Positions 12,670 through 18,544 of a DNA stretch of 25,848 nucleotides are shown piece by piece. The DNA is taken from IMG/VR virus record IMGVR_UViG_3300036466_000516, positions 1 to 25,848 of that record. One strand, given 5' to 3'. The position numbers and the translations under genes are program-made. The stretch comes from a virus. Under the pieces are notes generated by a model that did no database searches, was not told where the DNA came from, and saw only the letters and a list, made by a program, of their open reading frames with translations. Positions within the stretch are counted from its first letter, which is position 1. Every line of letters starts with the position of its first letter.

Positions 12670-14022
12670 ATGACACTTAAGGAAATGCAGGCCCGGCGCG
12701 CCAAAATGGTCGCCGATATGGATAAACTCGTCTCTGGTGATGCCCTGACCGACGAACAGCGGTCGCAATTTGATGATCTGGAAAAGCAGATCGGCACCCT
12801 TGATTCTGATATCAAGCGCATGGAAACCATTGAAGCCCGGCGTTCGGAAGCGGCGGCACAGGTTCCTGCCGGTGGCAATTCCAATGACGACCCGGCAGCG
12901 GGTGGCACCCGGTCGCAAGACCCATTTGGCGGGCGTCCTGGTTTGGTTCCGGCGCAGCCTGCGCAACAGCGCAATGTGGCTGACGAATTTGGTATGTTCG
13001 TGCGCAGCTATGCGGCCGCGCAAGTCGAAATGAAGGAAGGGCGTTCGGCACAACCGTCGTTGATGGCAAAAAAACTGTATGGCGACGGACATCCTGTTGT
13101 CGGCAATCTGGAGCGCGCACAAACGCTTTCGGAAAATGGCGGCGGCGGTTTTACTGTTACTCCGACTTATATGCCTGAAATTATCAAACTGTTTGGCCCG
13201 CGTACCATTGTGCGACAGCGGTCGACAGTGGTGCCAGGTAATGCAACATACCTGAAAGGCAAAACCGGGGCTTCGGTCGGCTATGTTGGTGAAAACCAGC
13301 AAGGCGAGACCACTGGTGTCACCTGGGGTACGATGACGATGGCAGAAAAAGACATTGCTGCTATTTTGCCGATTTCCAAAAAGCTTTTGCGCCTTACCAG
13401 TTATGGTGTCGAAACCTATTGCCGGGATGAAATGGTGCGGGCGGCAGCGGAATTTGAAGATCGCAAGTTCCTGTATGGGGCGGGTGTTGGCATGGAAGTC
13501 AAGGGCTACGCCTATGCTATTCCGTCGGCGAACCAGGTGGATGTTGCGAATGAAACGGCGCCGACCAATGCGCAGGTTCGCACCGAACTGCGCAAGGCGT
13601 TGAAGGCGCTGGCGACCGCAGATGTGCCAATGAACGGGACCAACCCGGCATGGTTTATGTCGCCTTTGACCATGATGTATCTGCAAGACCTTTATCAGGG
13701 TGATGTGAAGGCATTTCCTGCGCTGGAAGGCCCCAGCCCGACCTTGATGGGTTATCCGGTTGATACCAGCACGCAAATCACCGGACCGGCTGGTGCTGGC
13801 GGGGATATTTTCTTTGGCTGTCATTCCTATGCGATGGTCGCAGACAGCGTGGCAATGCAGCTTTCGACCAGCGATCAGGCGTCCTATGTTGATAGTGGCG
13901 GTAACACGGTCAATATGTGGGCGCAAGACATGCTGGGCATCAAGCTGATGATGTCACATGATTTTGCGCTGCGTTATGATCAGGCGTTTTACCGTCTTAA
14001 GTCTGTTAAATGGGGTCAGTAA
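12670..14022 (+). CDS. HK97-family major capsid protein
   Basis: A 450-residue major head protein. Residues 1-60 form a charged coiled coil (MTLKEMQARRAKMVADMDKL, then SQFDDLEKQIGTLDSDIKRM), the delta/scaffold domain removed by the protease. A Gly/Pro/Gln-rich linker runs from about 65 to 105. The HK97 fold follows, with GGGFTVTPTYMPEIIKLFGP, RTIVRQRSTVVPG, the MTMAEKDIAAILPISKKLLR E-loop region, and a C-terminal SHDFALRYDQAFYRLKSVKW. A terminator-like hairpin follows directly, consistent with very high expression. Length is slightly above the 380-430 norm because of the long linker. Confidence 0.94.
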   Translation: MTLKEMQARRAKMVADMDKLVSGDALTDEQRSQFDDLEKQIGTLDSDIKRMETIEARRSEAAAQVPAGGNSNDDPAAGGTRSQDPFGGRPGLVPAQPAQQRNVADEFGMFVRSYAAAQVEMKEGRSAQPSLMAKKLYGDGHPVVGNLERAQTLSENGGGGFTVTPTYMPEIIKLFGPRTIVRQRSTVVPGNATYLKGKTGASVGYVGENQQGETTGVTWGTMTMAEKDIAAILPISKKLLRLTSYGVETYCRDEMVRAAAEFEDRKFLYGAGVGMEVKGYAYAIPSANQVDVANETAPTNAQVRTELRKALKALATADVPMNGTNPAWFMSPLTMMYLQDLYQGDVKAFPALEGPSPTLMGYPVDTSTQITGPAGAGGDIFFGCHSYAMVADSVAMQLSTSDQASYVDSGGNTVNMWAQDMLGIKLMMSHDFALRYDQAFYRLKSVKWGQ

Positions 14023-14050
14023 TTCGCTGCCGGATTGACTGAAAATTTAC

Positions 14051-14080
14051 AGGGCGGCCTTTGGGCTGCCTTTTTCTTTT
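14051..14080 (+). terminator. Terminator-like hairpin after the major capsid gene
   Basis: AGGGCGGCC (14051-14059), loop TTTG and GGCTGCCTT pair over nine positions including G-U pairs, followed by a T-rich run to 14080. It lies inside the late operon, so it probably tunes stoichiometry or is passed by antiterminated polymerase. Confidence 0.7.
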
Positions 14081-14098
14081 TGGAATGGAGTGATCGCA

Positions 14099-14560
14099 AT
14101 GAATACAGCCCTTGGCCGCAATAATGCGGTCTATATGGCGGCTTTGTTTGCCGCTACCGAGTACGCTTTGACTGCGGGTGCCGGGACCGACAACAGCGAG
14201 CAGACTTGCGCCACGGTTAACCGCCTTACGGCGTTCGATGCGGTGCGCCATCAAAGCGCGGCGGCGATTATCGCCGCGACGGCAACGCTGGCTGCAACCA
14301 AAACCCTGACGATTACCGGTATTTGGGAGCATTCGCGCGACAACGTTACCTGGGCTGAAATCGGCACAGATACGGCTTTGCTGACCCTGACCGGTGCAAC
14401 GGGTGGTTCTACCGAAACGGGGGCGGCTGTGCTTGGTATTAATCTGGCCGAGGCTGACCAGTATGTGCGCTTTAAGCAGCTTTCCGATCTTTCGGCGACC
14501 GGCACCGATACCGCCAAAGTTCAGGTTCAATACGTTTTCACCAGCGCGTCGGAAATCTGA
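14099..14560 (+). CDS. Unknown structural protein, possible capsid cement/decoration protein
   Basis: A 153-residue Ala/Thr-rich protein starting at the ATG at 14099 with GGAG (14087-14090) eight bases upstream. It has no signal or membrane segment. The sequence reads as a beta-sandwich (TATLAATKTLTITGIWEHS, DNVTWAEIGTDTALLTLTGA, GINLAEADQYVRFKQLSDL), resembling trimeric head-decoration or cement proteins. It lies between two terminator-like hairpins directly after the capsid gene, the place where such proteins are often encoded and highly expressed. I cannot assign a family, so the role is inferred from position and composition. Confidence 0.75.
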   Translation: MNTALGRNNAVYMAALFAATEYALTAGAGTDNSEQTCATVNRLTAFDAVRHQSAAAIIAATATLAATKTLTITGIWEHSRDNVTWAEIGTDTALLTLTGATGGSTETGAAVLGINLAEADQYVRFKQLSDLSATGTDTAKVQVQYVFTSASEI

Positions 14561-14579
14561 TTGCCGTTTGATGATGATC

Positions 14580-14612
14580 GGGTGGCCTGCCTTTTGGGAG
14601 GCCATCCTTTTT
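14580..14612 (+). terminator. Terminator-like hairpin after the decoration-candidate gene
   Basis: GGGTGGCCT (14580-14588) pairs with AGGCCATCC (14599-14607) over nine positions with one G-U, loop of ten, then five T. It resembles the hairpin at 14051 in form and position. Confidence 0.75.
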
Positions 14613-14626
14613 AATGCGGGGTTTGC

Positions 14627-15214
14627 ATGGATGTAAAACTTGTTTCACCACCGGCGGAAAAGGTGGTTTCGCTGGCGGCAGCCAAGCAGCAACTGCGCAT
14701 TGATCCGTCGTTTAATCTTGATGACGCCTATATCGAAACCCTGGTCGATGCCGCGACCGCCTATCTTGATGGGCGGGGCGGGATTTTGGGTCGCGCTATT
14801 GTGTCCCAGACATGGGCCGGGGTGATTGATTATGAATGGCCTTGCGAAATTTCGGTTCCGTTGCCGCCTTTGCAATCGGTTAGCGAAATTCGCTATATCG
14901 CGCCAGATGGTGTGGAAAAGGTGTTGGATGCCGATCAGTACCGGGTGATTACCACCGGAGAACCGGGGCTTGTGGTGCCTGCCTGGGGGGTAAGCTGGCC
15001 CGATGTGCGCAGGCAGCGCGGGGCCATTACAGTGACGTTTGTTGCGGGATATGGTGCCGCCGCCGATGCGCCTGCCAATATCGGCCAAATGGTGCTGTTT
15101 TTGGTGTCGCACTGGTATATGCAGCGCGTGCCGGTCACGGTGGGCAGTGCGGCAAATAAAATACCGCAGACCTTTGATGCCCTGTTTAACAACGCCCGGA
15201 TATGGGGGTTTTGA
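14627..15214 (+). CDS. Head-tail connector protein, gp6-like
   Basis: A 195-residue adaptor that forms a ring under the portal. The family pattern is clear: VSLAAAKQQLRIDPSFNLDD, then AYIETLVDAATAYLDGRGG, then WPCEISVPLPPLQSVSEIRY, then VTFVAGYGAAADAPANIGQM, and the C-terminal LVSHWYMQR. It is the length of the longer, phiE125 gp8-type members. The ATG at 14627 follows GCGGGG. The stop overlaps the next ATG (TGATG), and the following gene is the head-closure protein, the normal order. Confidence 0.88.
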   Translation: MDVKLVSPPAEKVVSLAAAKQQLRIDPSFNLDDAYIETLVDAATAYLDGRGGILGRAIVSQTWAGVIDYEWPCEISVPLPPLQSVSEIRYIAPDGVEKVLDADQYRVITTGEPGLVVPAWGVSWPDVRRQRGAITVTFVAGYGAAADAPANIGQMVLFLVSHWYMQRVPVTVGSAANKIPQTFDALFNNARIWGF

Positions 15215-15543
15215 TGATGTTGCAGCCTGGTGATTTGAACGAACAAATTGTGTTTCAGACGGTATCAAATGTGCCTGATGCTATCGGCGGGCAAGTGCAA
15301 AGCTGGGCCGCTGTAGGGGCACCGTGCTGGGCGCGTATTACGCCGCTTTCGGCACGCGATCAGGTGGTTGCGATGCAAACCGGCAATAGCACGCATTTTC
15401 GGGTAGACCTATACCGTCGTAGCGATATTACGGCGGATATGCGTATTTTGCGCGATGATGGGGTAATTTTGGAGATTACCGGTGTTCTGGTGGAACGCAA
15501 CACGGCCTTTATGACCGTGTTGTGCAAGGTCCAAGCGCGGTAA
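15214..15543 (+). CDS. Phage head closure protein (SPP1 gp16-like)
   Basis: A 109-residue protein that plugs and extends the connector to the tail. The signature is LQPGDLNEQIVFQTVSNVPD near the start, WARITPLSARDQVVAMQTGN in the middle (the usual 'A.i.pl...e...a.....t..'), then STHFRVDLYRRSDITADMRI and VLVERNTAFMTVLCKVQ at the end. Two in-frame ATGs exist at 15214 and 15217; the first overlaps the upstream stop. Its TAA at 15541-15543 abuts the stop codon of the convergent lipoprotein gene, with no spacer. Confidence 0.85.
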   Translation: MMLQPGDLNEQIVFQTVSNVPDAIGGQVQSWAAVGAPCWARITPLSARDQVVAMQTGNSTHFRVDLYRRSDITADMRILRDDGVILEITGVLVERNTAFMTVLCKVQAR

Positions 15544-15834
15544 TCAGGTGCATTTGCCGTAAAAAATCTGCGTTTTGGCGTCACCCAAAATTGTCTTGGC
15601 CCGAACGACTTCTTTTTTGTCGGTAATTTGATAGCCATTGAGGCAATACCGATTTTCTCTTAAGGCTGTTTCCAGCCATTTGACGCGATCTGTATCGTCG
15701 TAAGGTCCATAAATGTCGGCTTTGTACCGAAAAGTGCCATCAGCATAAGGCTCAAATTCCGTGGCCCTTAATCTGTCTTCTGTCGAGCAGGCTGCCAAAA
15801 TGCTTACCAGCCCAATGGTGATGATAAGGCGCAT
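15544..15834 (-). CDS. Small lipoprotein, prophage cargo gene
   Basis: A 96-residue protein on the strand opposite to the late operon. It begins MRLIITIGLVSILAACS, a type II signal peptide with lipobox LAAC, so the mature protein starts at Cys16 as a lipid-anchored envelope protein. The rest is hydrophilic with two more Cys (RYCLNG and the C-terminal YGKCT) that may form a disulfide. GGGGG lies about seven bases before the ATG at 15834. No family recognised. Its orientation, own upstream region and AT-richer base use mark it as a moron expressed from the prophage. Superinfection exclusion or envelope change is a common role for such genes, unproven here. Confidence 0.78.
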   Translation of the reverse strand: MRLIITIGLVSILAACSTEDRLRATEFEPYADGTFRYKADIYGPYDDTDRVKWLETALRENRYCLNGYQITDKKEVVRAKTILGDAKTQIFYGKCT

Positions 15835-15987
15835 GAAAAAACCCCCGGTTTTGCAATAATGTGATGAAGTTAATTTCATTTTTGACCGGGAGTCAAAATT
15901 TATTGGTTTTTGTGACGGCTTGCTTTCGAGATATATGAGTTGTTTCTTGTGTTAATGATATGAATTGATCCAGAGTTACCTTTTTTA
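15835..15987. promoter_or_regulatory. AT-rich divergent intergenic region with a palindrome
   Basis: It separates the two divergent cargo genes. A perfect inverted repeat, TTTTGAC-N5-GTCAAAA at 15880-15898, lies here. Read on the minus strand its right arm supplies a TTGACT -35-like hexamer with a poor -10 17 bases on. On the plus strand TTGTGA near 15910 with TATATG/TATGAG after 16-18 bases is possible. The repeat may be an operator. Promoter assignments are weak. Confidence 0.4.
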
Positions 15988-16452
15988 ATGATGGGTAATA
16001 GTATGGGCAAGGTAATGTCTTGGGGTATAGCGGTCATTATAATGATTTCTGTTGCCGTATTGGCGTGGGAAAGTGCCGGATTTTCGGTAGCAGATTCAAA
16101 GAGGCTTTATAAGAGTGTCTGCGTTGACATTCTTAAAACGCGTCTTATCAGGCCTTCGGGGCTGGAAATTTCAAAGATAAGTTCATTTGATGTGTCTGGT
16201 AAGGGGAGTGTCTTCATTTCCTATTCGGCACCCAACCGTGGCGGGGGATTCGGGGCGGGAGCCATGTCTTGTGCGTTTTCGAGGCAGGGGCATCGGTCTT
16301 TTCTCCTGACTGGTGCCAAGCTTAATGGTTCAGAGATATGGCCTTCGGAGGCTATCATTATCTGGAATGACATGTCGGACCGCTTGGAAATTGGCGGGGG
16401 TATTATTTTAGGTTTTTTGGAACGATTTAAATTACTTTTCTGGTCTGTGTGA
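15988..16452 (+). CDS. Small membrane-anchored protein, prophage cargo gene
   Basis: A 154-residue protein with one N-terminal transmembrane or uncleaved signal segment (SWGIAVIIMISVAVLAW at about 11-27), followed by a soluble domain of ~120 residues presumably outside the inner membrane. That domain has Cys near 45 (YKSVCVDILK) and 93 (GAMSCAFSRQ), a Gly-rich loop (SAPNRGGGFGAGAM), and a hydrophobic C-terminus (GGGIILGFLERFKLLFWSV). No family recognised. The start may be the ATG at 15988 or at 16003, where a GGG-containing SD is better spaced. Base composition is AT-richer than the flanking virion genes. It pairs divergently with the lipoprotein gene. Confidence 0.72.
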   Translation: MMGNSMGKVMSWGIAVIIMISVAVLAWESAGFSVADSKRLYKSVCVDILKTRLIRPSGLEISKISSFDVSGKGSVFISYSAPNRGGGFGAGAMSCAFSRQGHRSFLLTGAKLNGSEIWPSEAIIIWNDMSDRLEIGGGIILGFLERFKLLFWSV

Positions 16453-16474
16453 TCGTTGATGATTTTTGTGTCGT

Positions 16475-16508
16475 CGCGCGGTACCGGTTTTTAGCCGGGG
16501 CGCGTTTT
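16475..16508 (+). terminator. Possible terminator after the cargo gene
   Basis: CGCGC (16475-16479) and GCGCG at 16500-16504 bracket an inner CCGG/CCGG helix (16484-16487 with 16495-16498), followed by TTTT. The internal loop makes it imperfect. It would end the plus-strand cargo transcript before the tail genes. Confidence 0.45.
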
Positions 16509-16524
16509 GTGTGTGGGGGGATGC

Positions 16525-16905
16525 ATGGTTGCCAGTATTGCCGTGCAAACGGCCCTTTATGATGCCTTGACTGCGGCTTTGACCTGTCCTGTTTACGATG
16601 CGGTGCCGGTGGATGCCGCAATGCCCTATGTGGTGTTTGCCAGCCATCAGGTGTTGGATGCAGATTATGTTACCGGGTCGCATGAGCGGATTTTGTTCTA
16701 TCTGTCGGTTTATTCCGATTATGCGGGGTCGATAGAAGTGCAGGGCATTTTGGGGGTGATCAAGGCCACCCTGCATCAAAAGCGCCTGGCGCTGGCCGAT
16801 GGCGTGATGGAGGGCATGGCGGTGACGCGCAGCACGGCCAGCCCCGATATTGTCGATGATACCTTTATGGGCAGTTGCACCGTGGATGTGCGCGTCCAGC
16901 CCTGA
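16525..16905 (+). CDS. Tail completion protein, DUF3168 family
   Basis: A 126-residue protein of the DUF3168 / tail-terminator type that caps the tail at the head-proximal end. Family pattern: VASIAVQTALYDALTAALTC at the start, VYDAVPVDAAMPYVVFASHQ, then ERILFYLSVYSDYAGSIEVQ, and the C-terminal FMGSCTVDVRVQP. The ATG at 16525 is chosen because a G-run lies just upstream. An earlier ATG at 16521 is out of frame. The gene directly precedes the tail tube gene, its usual place, and directly follows the cargo insertion. Confidence 0.85.
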   Translation: MVASIAVQTALYDALTAALTCPVYDAVPVDAAMPYVVFASHQVLDADYVTGSHERILFYLSVYSDYAGSIEVQGILGVIKATLHQKRLALADGVMEGMAVTRSTASPDIVDDTFMGSCTVDVRVQP

Positions 16906-16929
16906 TTTCGTTTGATAGCGCATTGTGTG

Positions 16930-16954
16930 CCGCTCCGGTGAGGGCGGTTTTTTT
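16930..16954 (+). terminator. Small hairpin with T7 run before the tail tube gene
   Basis: CCGCTC (16930-16935) pairs with GGGCGG (16942-16947) including one G-U, followed by seven T. It lies between the DUF3168 gene and the strongly translated tube gene. Confidence 0.6.
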
Positions 16955-16977
16955 ATGTCTGGCAAGGAGTATGCAAA

Positions 16978-17436
16978 ATGACTGTCAGAACGTCTGCGGG
17001 TTGCAAGTTATCGGTTTCTAACGCGGTTTCTGATTCGGTGACGAAAATTGAATTTGAGGCCGAAACCTTTGTTAAAGTCGGCGAAATTGAAAATATTGGT
17101 GAATTTGGGTCGGAATTTTCAGCGATTAATTTTTCCAATCTGGAAGACCGGTTGCAGCGCAAGTTCAAGGGTGTTGAGGACCCGGGGACATTATCGTTGA
17201 ATCTTGGTCTTGACCCGGCAGATACCGGCCAAATCCAGTTGCAAACGGCCCTGGCTGTTGATGACGATTATGCCATCAAGGTTGAGTTGAATGACGGCGA
17301 CACCACCCCGACAACCTATTATTTCCGCGCACAGGTCATGTCTTTCAAACGGGTGATTGGTGGAAATAGCGATGTTTTAAAGGCGACCTGTTCGCTGGGT
17401 ATTAACACTCGCCCGCTGGTGGTTGCTGCCACCTGA
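16978..17436 (+). CDS. Major tail tube protein
   Basis: A 152-residue protein, the repeated subunit of the siphovirus tail tube. It starts at the ATG at 16978 behind AAGGAG (16964-16969), one of the strongest SD sites in the window, fitting a high-copy protein. It is beta-rich: VGEIENIGEFGSEFSAINFS, RKFKGVEDPGTLSLNLGLD, then YAIKVELNDGDTTPTTYYFR and AQVMSFKRVIGGNSDVLKAT. This is the pattern of the lambda gpV/HK97-like tube proteins in alphaproteobacterial phages. It precedes the assembly chaperone and tape measure genes. Confidence 0.87.
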   Translation: MTVRTSAGCKLSVSNAVSDSVTKIEFEAETFVKVGEIENIGEFGSEFSAINFSNLEDRLQRKFKGVEDPGTLSLNLGLDPADTGQIQLQTALAVDDDYAIKVELNDGDTTPTTYYFRAQVMSFKRVIGGNSDVLKATCSLGINTRPLVVAAT

Positions 17437-17479
17437 TACCGGTTTTGACGGCATTTTGGCAGATATGACAGGATCAAAG

Positions 17480-17857
17480 ATGAAAAAGACAAGTGCAAGT
17501 GTGGTCGCGCAGGACATGAAAGTTGTTCTGGCCGGGACGGCTTATTTTCTGGTGCCGAATTTAAACGCTTTGCGCGGTATTAATGCCGCCCTTGGCGGTT
17601 TGGCCCCGGCCTTTACCAAGGTGCGGGACTTGAATTTTGACGCGATGGCAACCGTCCTGATCTCGGCAAGCGGGATGAAACCCAGTGCGGCTGAATTTGA
17701 TGCCATTGTCTGCGATATCTGGCAGGCAGAAAATAAATCGGAGATTGGTGCTGCATTGTCAGATTACCTGGTGGTGATGTTAAACGGGGGACGTGTTAAA
17801 CCCGATACCGACGATACCGGAGGCGACGCTGGTCGGGACAAGCCGGGAAAGCAGTAG
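17480..17857 (+). CDS. Tail assembly chaperone, zero-frame product (gpG-like)
   Basis: A 125-residue helical protein between the tail tube and tape measure genes, the location of lambda gpG. It is thought to coat the tape measure protein during tail assembly. The ATG at 17480 has AGGA seven bases upstream; an ATG at 17465 lacks an SD. Its core (NALRGINAALGGLAPAFTKV, FDAMATVLISASGMKP, IGAALSDYLVVMLNGG) is followed by an acidic linker (DTDDTGGDAGRDKPGKQ). The frame ends at TAG 17855-17857, two codons after a GGGAAAG slippery site in the correct phase. Confidence 0.85.
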   Translation: MKKTSASVVAQDMKVVLAGTAYFLVPNLNALRGINAALGGLAPAFTKVRDLNFDAMATVLISASGMKPSAAEFDAIVCDIWQAENKSEIGAALSDYLVVMLNGGRVKPDTDDTGGDAGRDKPGKQ

Positions 17858-18093
17858 AACTTTGTGCCTGGTGGGACATGGTTTATCGCTATGCCACCGG
17901 GTGGCTGGGCTGGGATGATCATACGGCCATGACCACACCCGTTGCCCGCATATTGCTGGCGATGGACGGCAAGGCTGAATTTTTGCGCGTGACCAGCGGG
18001 GCCTCGCTGGACCCCGAACCGGCATCGCCCGATGATGTGGCGAATAAATTGCGGGCGGCAATGGCCGTTGCCGGGCCAAAACGCAAGGGATAA
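17480..18093 (+). CDS. Tail assembly chaperone, -1 frameshift fusion (gpGT-like)
   Basis: Ribosomes reading G GGA AAG at 17845-17851 can slip back one base to GGG AAA and continue GCA GTA GAA into the -1 frame, which is open to 18093. The fusion is about 204 residues, adding about 80: AVELCAWWDMVYRYATGWLG, then WDDHTAMTTPVARILLAMDG, then a basic end (KRKG). This is the lambda G/GT arrangement, in which the rare fusion recruits tube subunits to the tape measure. The identical heptamer is used in lambda. The extension frame has an internal ATG (17878), but no ribosome-binding site of note. Confidence 0.8.
17845..17851 (+). promoter_or_regulatory. Programmed -1 ribosomal frameshift slippery heptamer
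   Basis: GGGAAAG in the phase X XXY YYZ relative to the upstream gene, 4 bases before the zero-frame TAG. Nothing in the spacing contradicts slippage. I did not find a strong downstream pseudoknot by eye. Confidence 0.8.
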
Positions 18094-18096
18094 GCC

Positions 18097-18543
18097 ATGA
18101 CAGTAACAGGCGGCAGAGAACTGGCAGCGCGCTTATCCGCGCTGCCAGACAAAATGCAGGATCATATTGCCGATGCGGTTGCCAGGGCGGCCATGGCGAT
18201 GCTGGACGAAATGCGGCGGTTGACCCCGCGTGACGGGGCCAATCCCGGTCCACACGCCGCAGATGGCCTGACGGTGATTTATTCGCAAGACGGTCTGAAA
18301 GCTTTTATCGGCCTTCCGACAGGTCGGCTGGCATCAGATTATTTCTGGTTCAGGTTTCTCGACGGTGGAACCAAGGGCGGGACCGTCCAGTATCGCAAGG
18401 CGGGAAAGCTGGGAAAACGGTATGTGATGGCGGTTCCGCGCAGGCCCGCACTGCATATTCGGGATCGTGCGGTTGATGGGACTATTGATGATGTGAAACA
18501 AATAATCAGCACAGCGGTGCGTGAGGCGTTGGACGGGGCATAA
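18097..18543 (+). CDS. HK97 gp10-like tail-completion/neck protein
   Basis: A 148-residue protein of the HK97-gp10-like family. Evidence is GGRELAARLSALPDKMQDHI with the AVARAAMAMLDEMRRLTPRD helix, YFWFRFLDGGTKGGT in the middle (the 'yArflEfGT' motif), and a conserved RRPALHIRDRAVDGTIDDVK toward the C-terminus. Such proteins join tail to head and normally lie between the head-closure and DUF3168 genes. Here it is three genes later, between the assembly chaperone and the tape measure. The start is the ATG at 18097, three bases after the upstream stop. Confidence 0.72.
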   Translation: MTVTGGRELAARLSALPDKMQDHIADAVARAAMAMLDEMRRLTPRDGANPGPHAADGLTVIYSQDGLKAFIGLPTGRLASDYFWFRFLDGGTKGGTVQYRKAGKLGKRYVMAVPRRPALHIRDRAVDGTIDDVKQIISTAVREALDGA

Positions 18544-18544
18544 A

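Noticed and set aside
12661-13926. A 421-codon minus-strand open frame
   Set aside because: Exactly antisense to the major capsid gene; His/Arg-rich translation, no domain or SD. Shadow of a GC-rich gene.
17878-18093. Independent gene after the tail chaperone
   Set aside because: The same frame is open upstream to 17800 and joins the chaperone at an in-phase GGGAAAG; the ATG lacks a good SD. Better as a frameshift extension.
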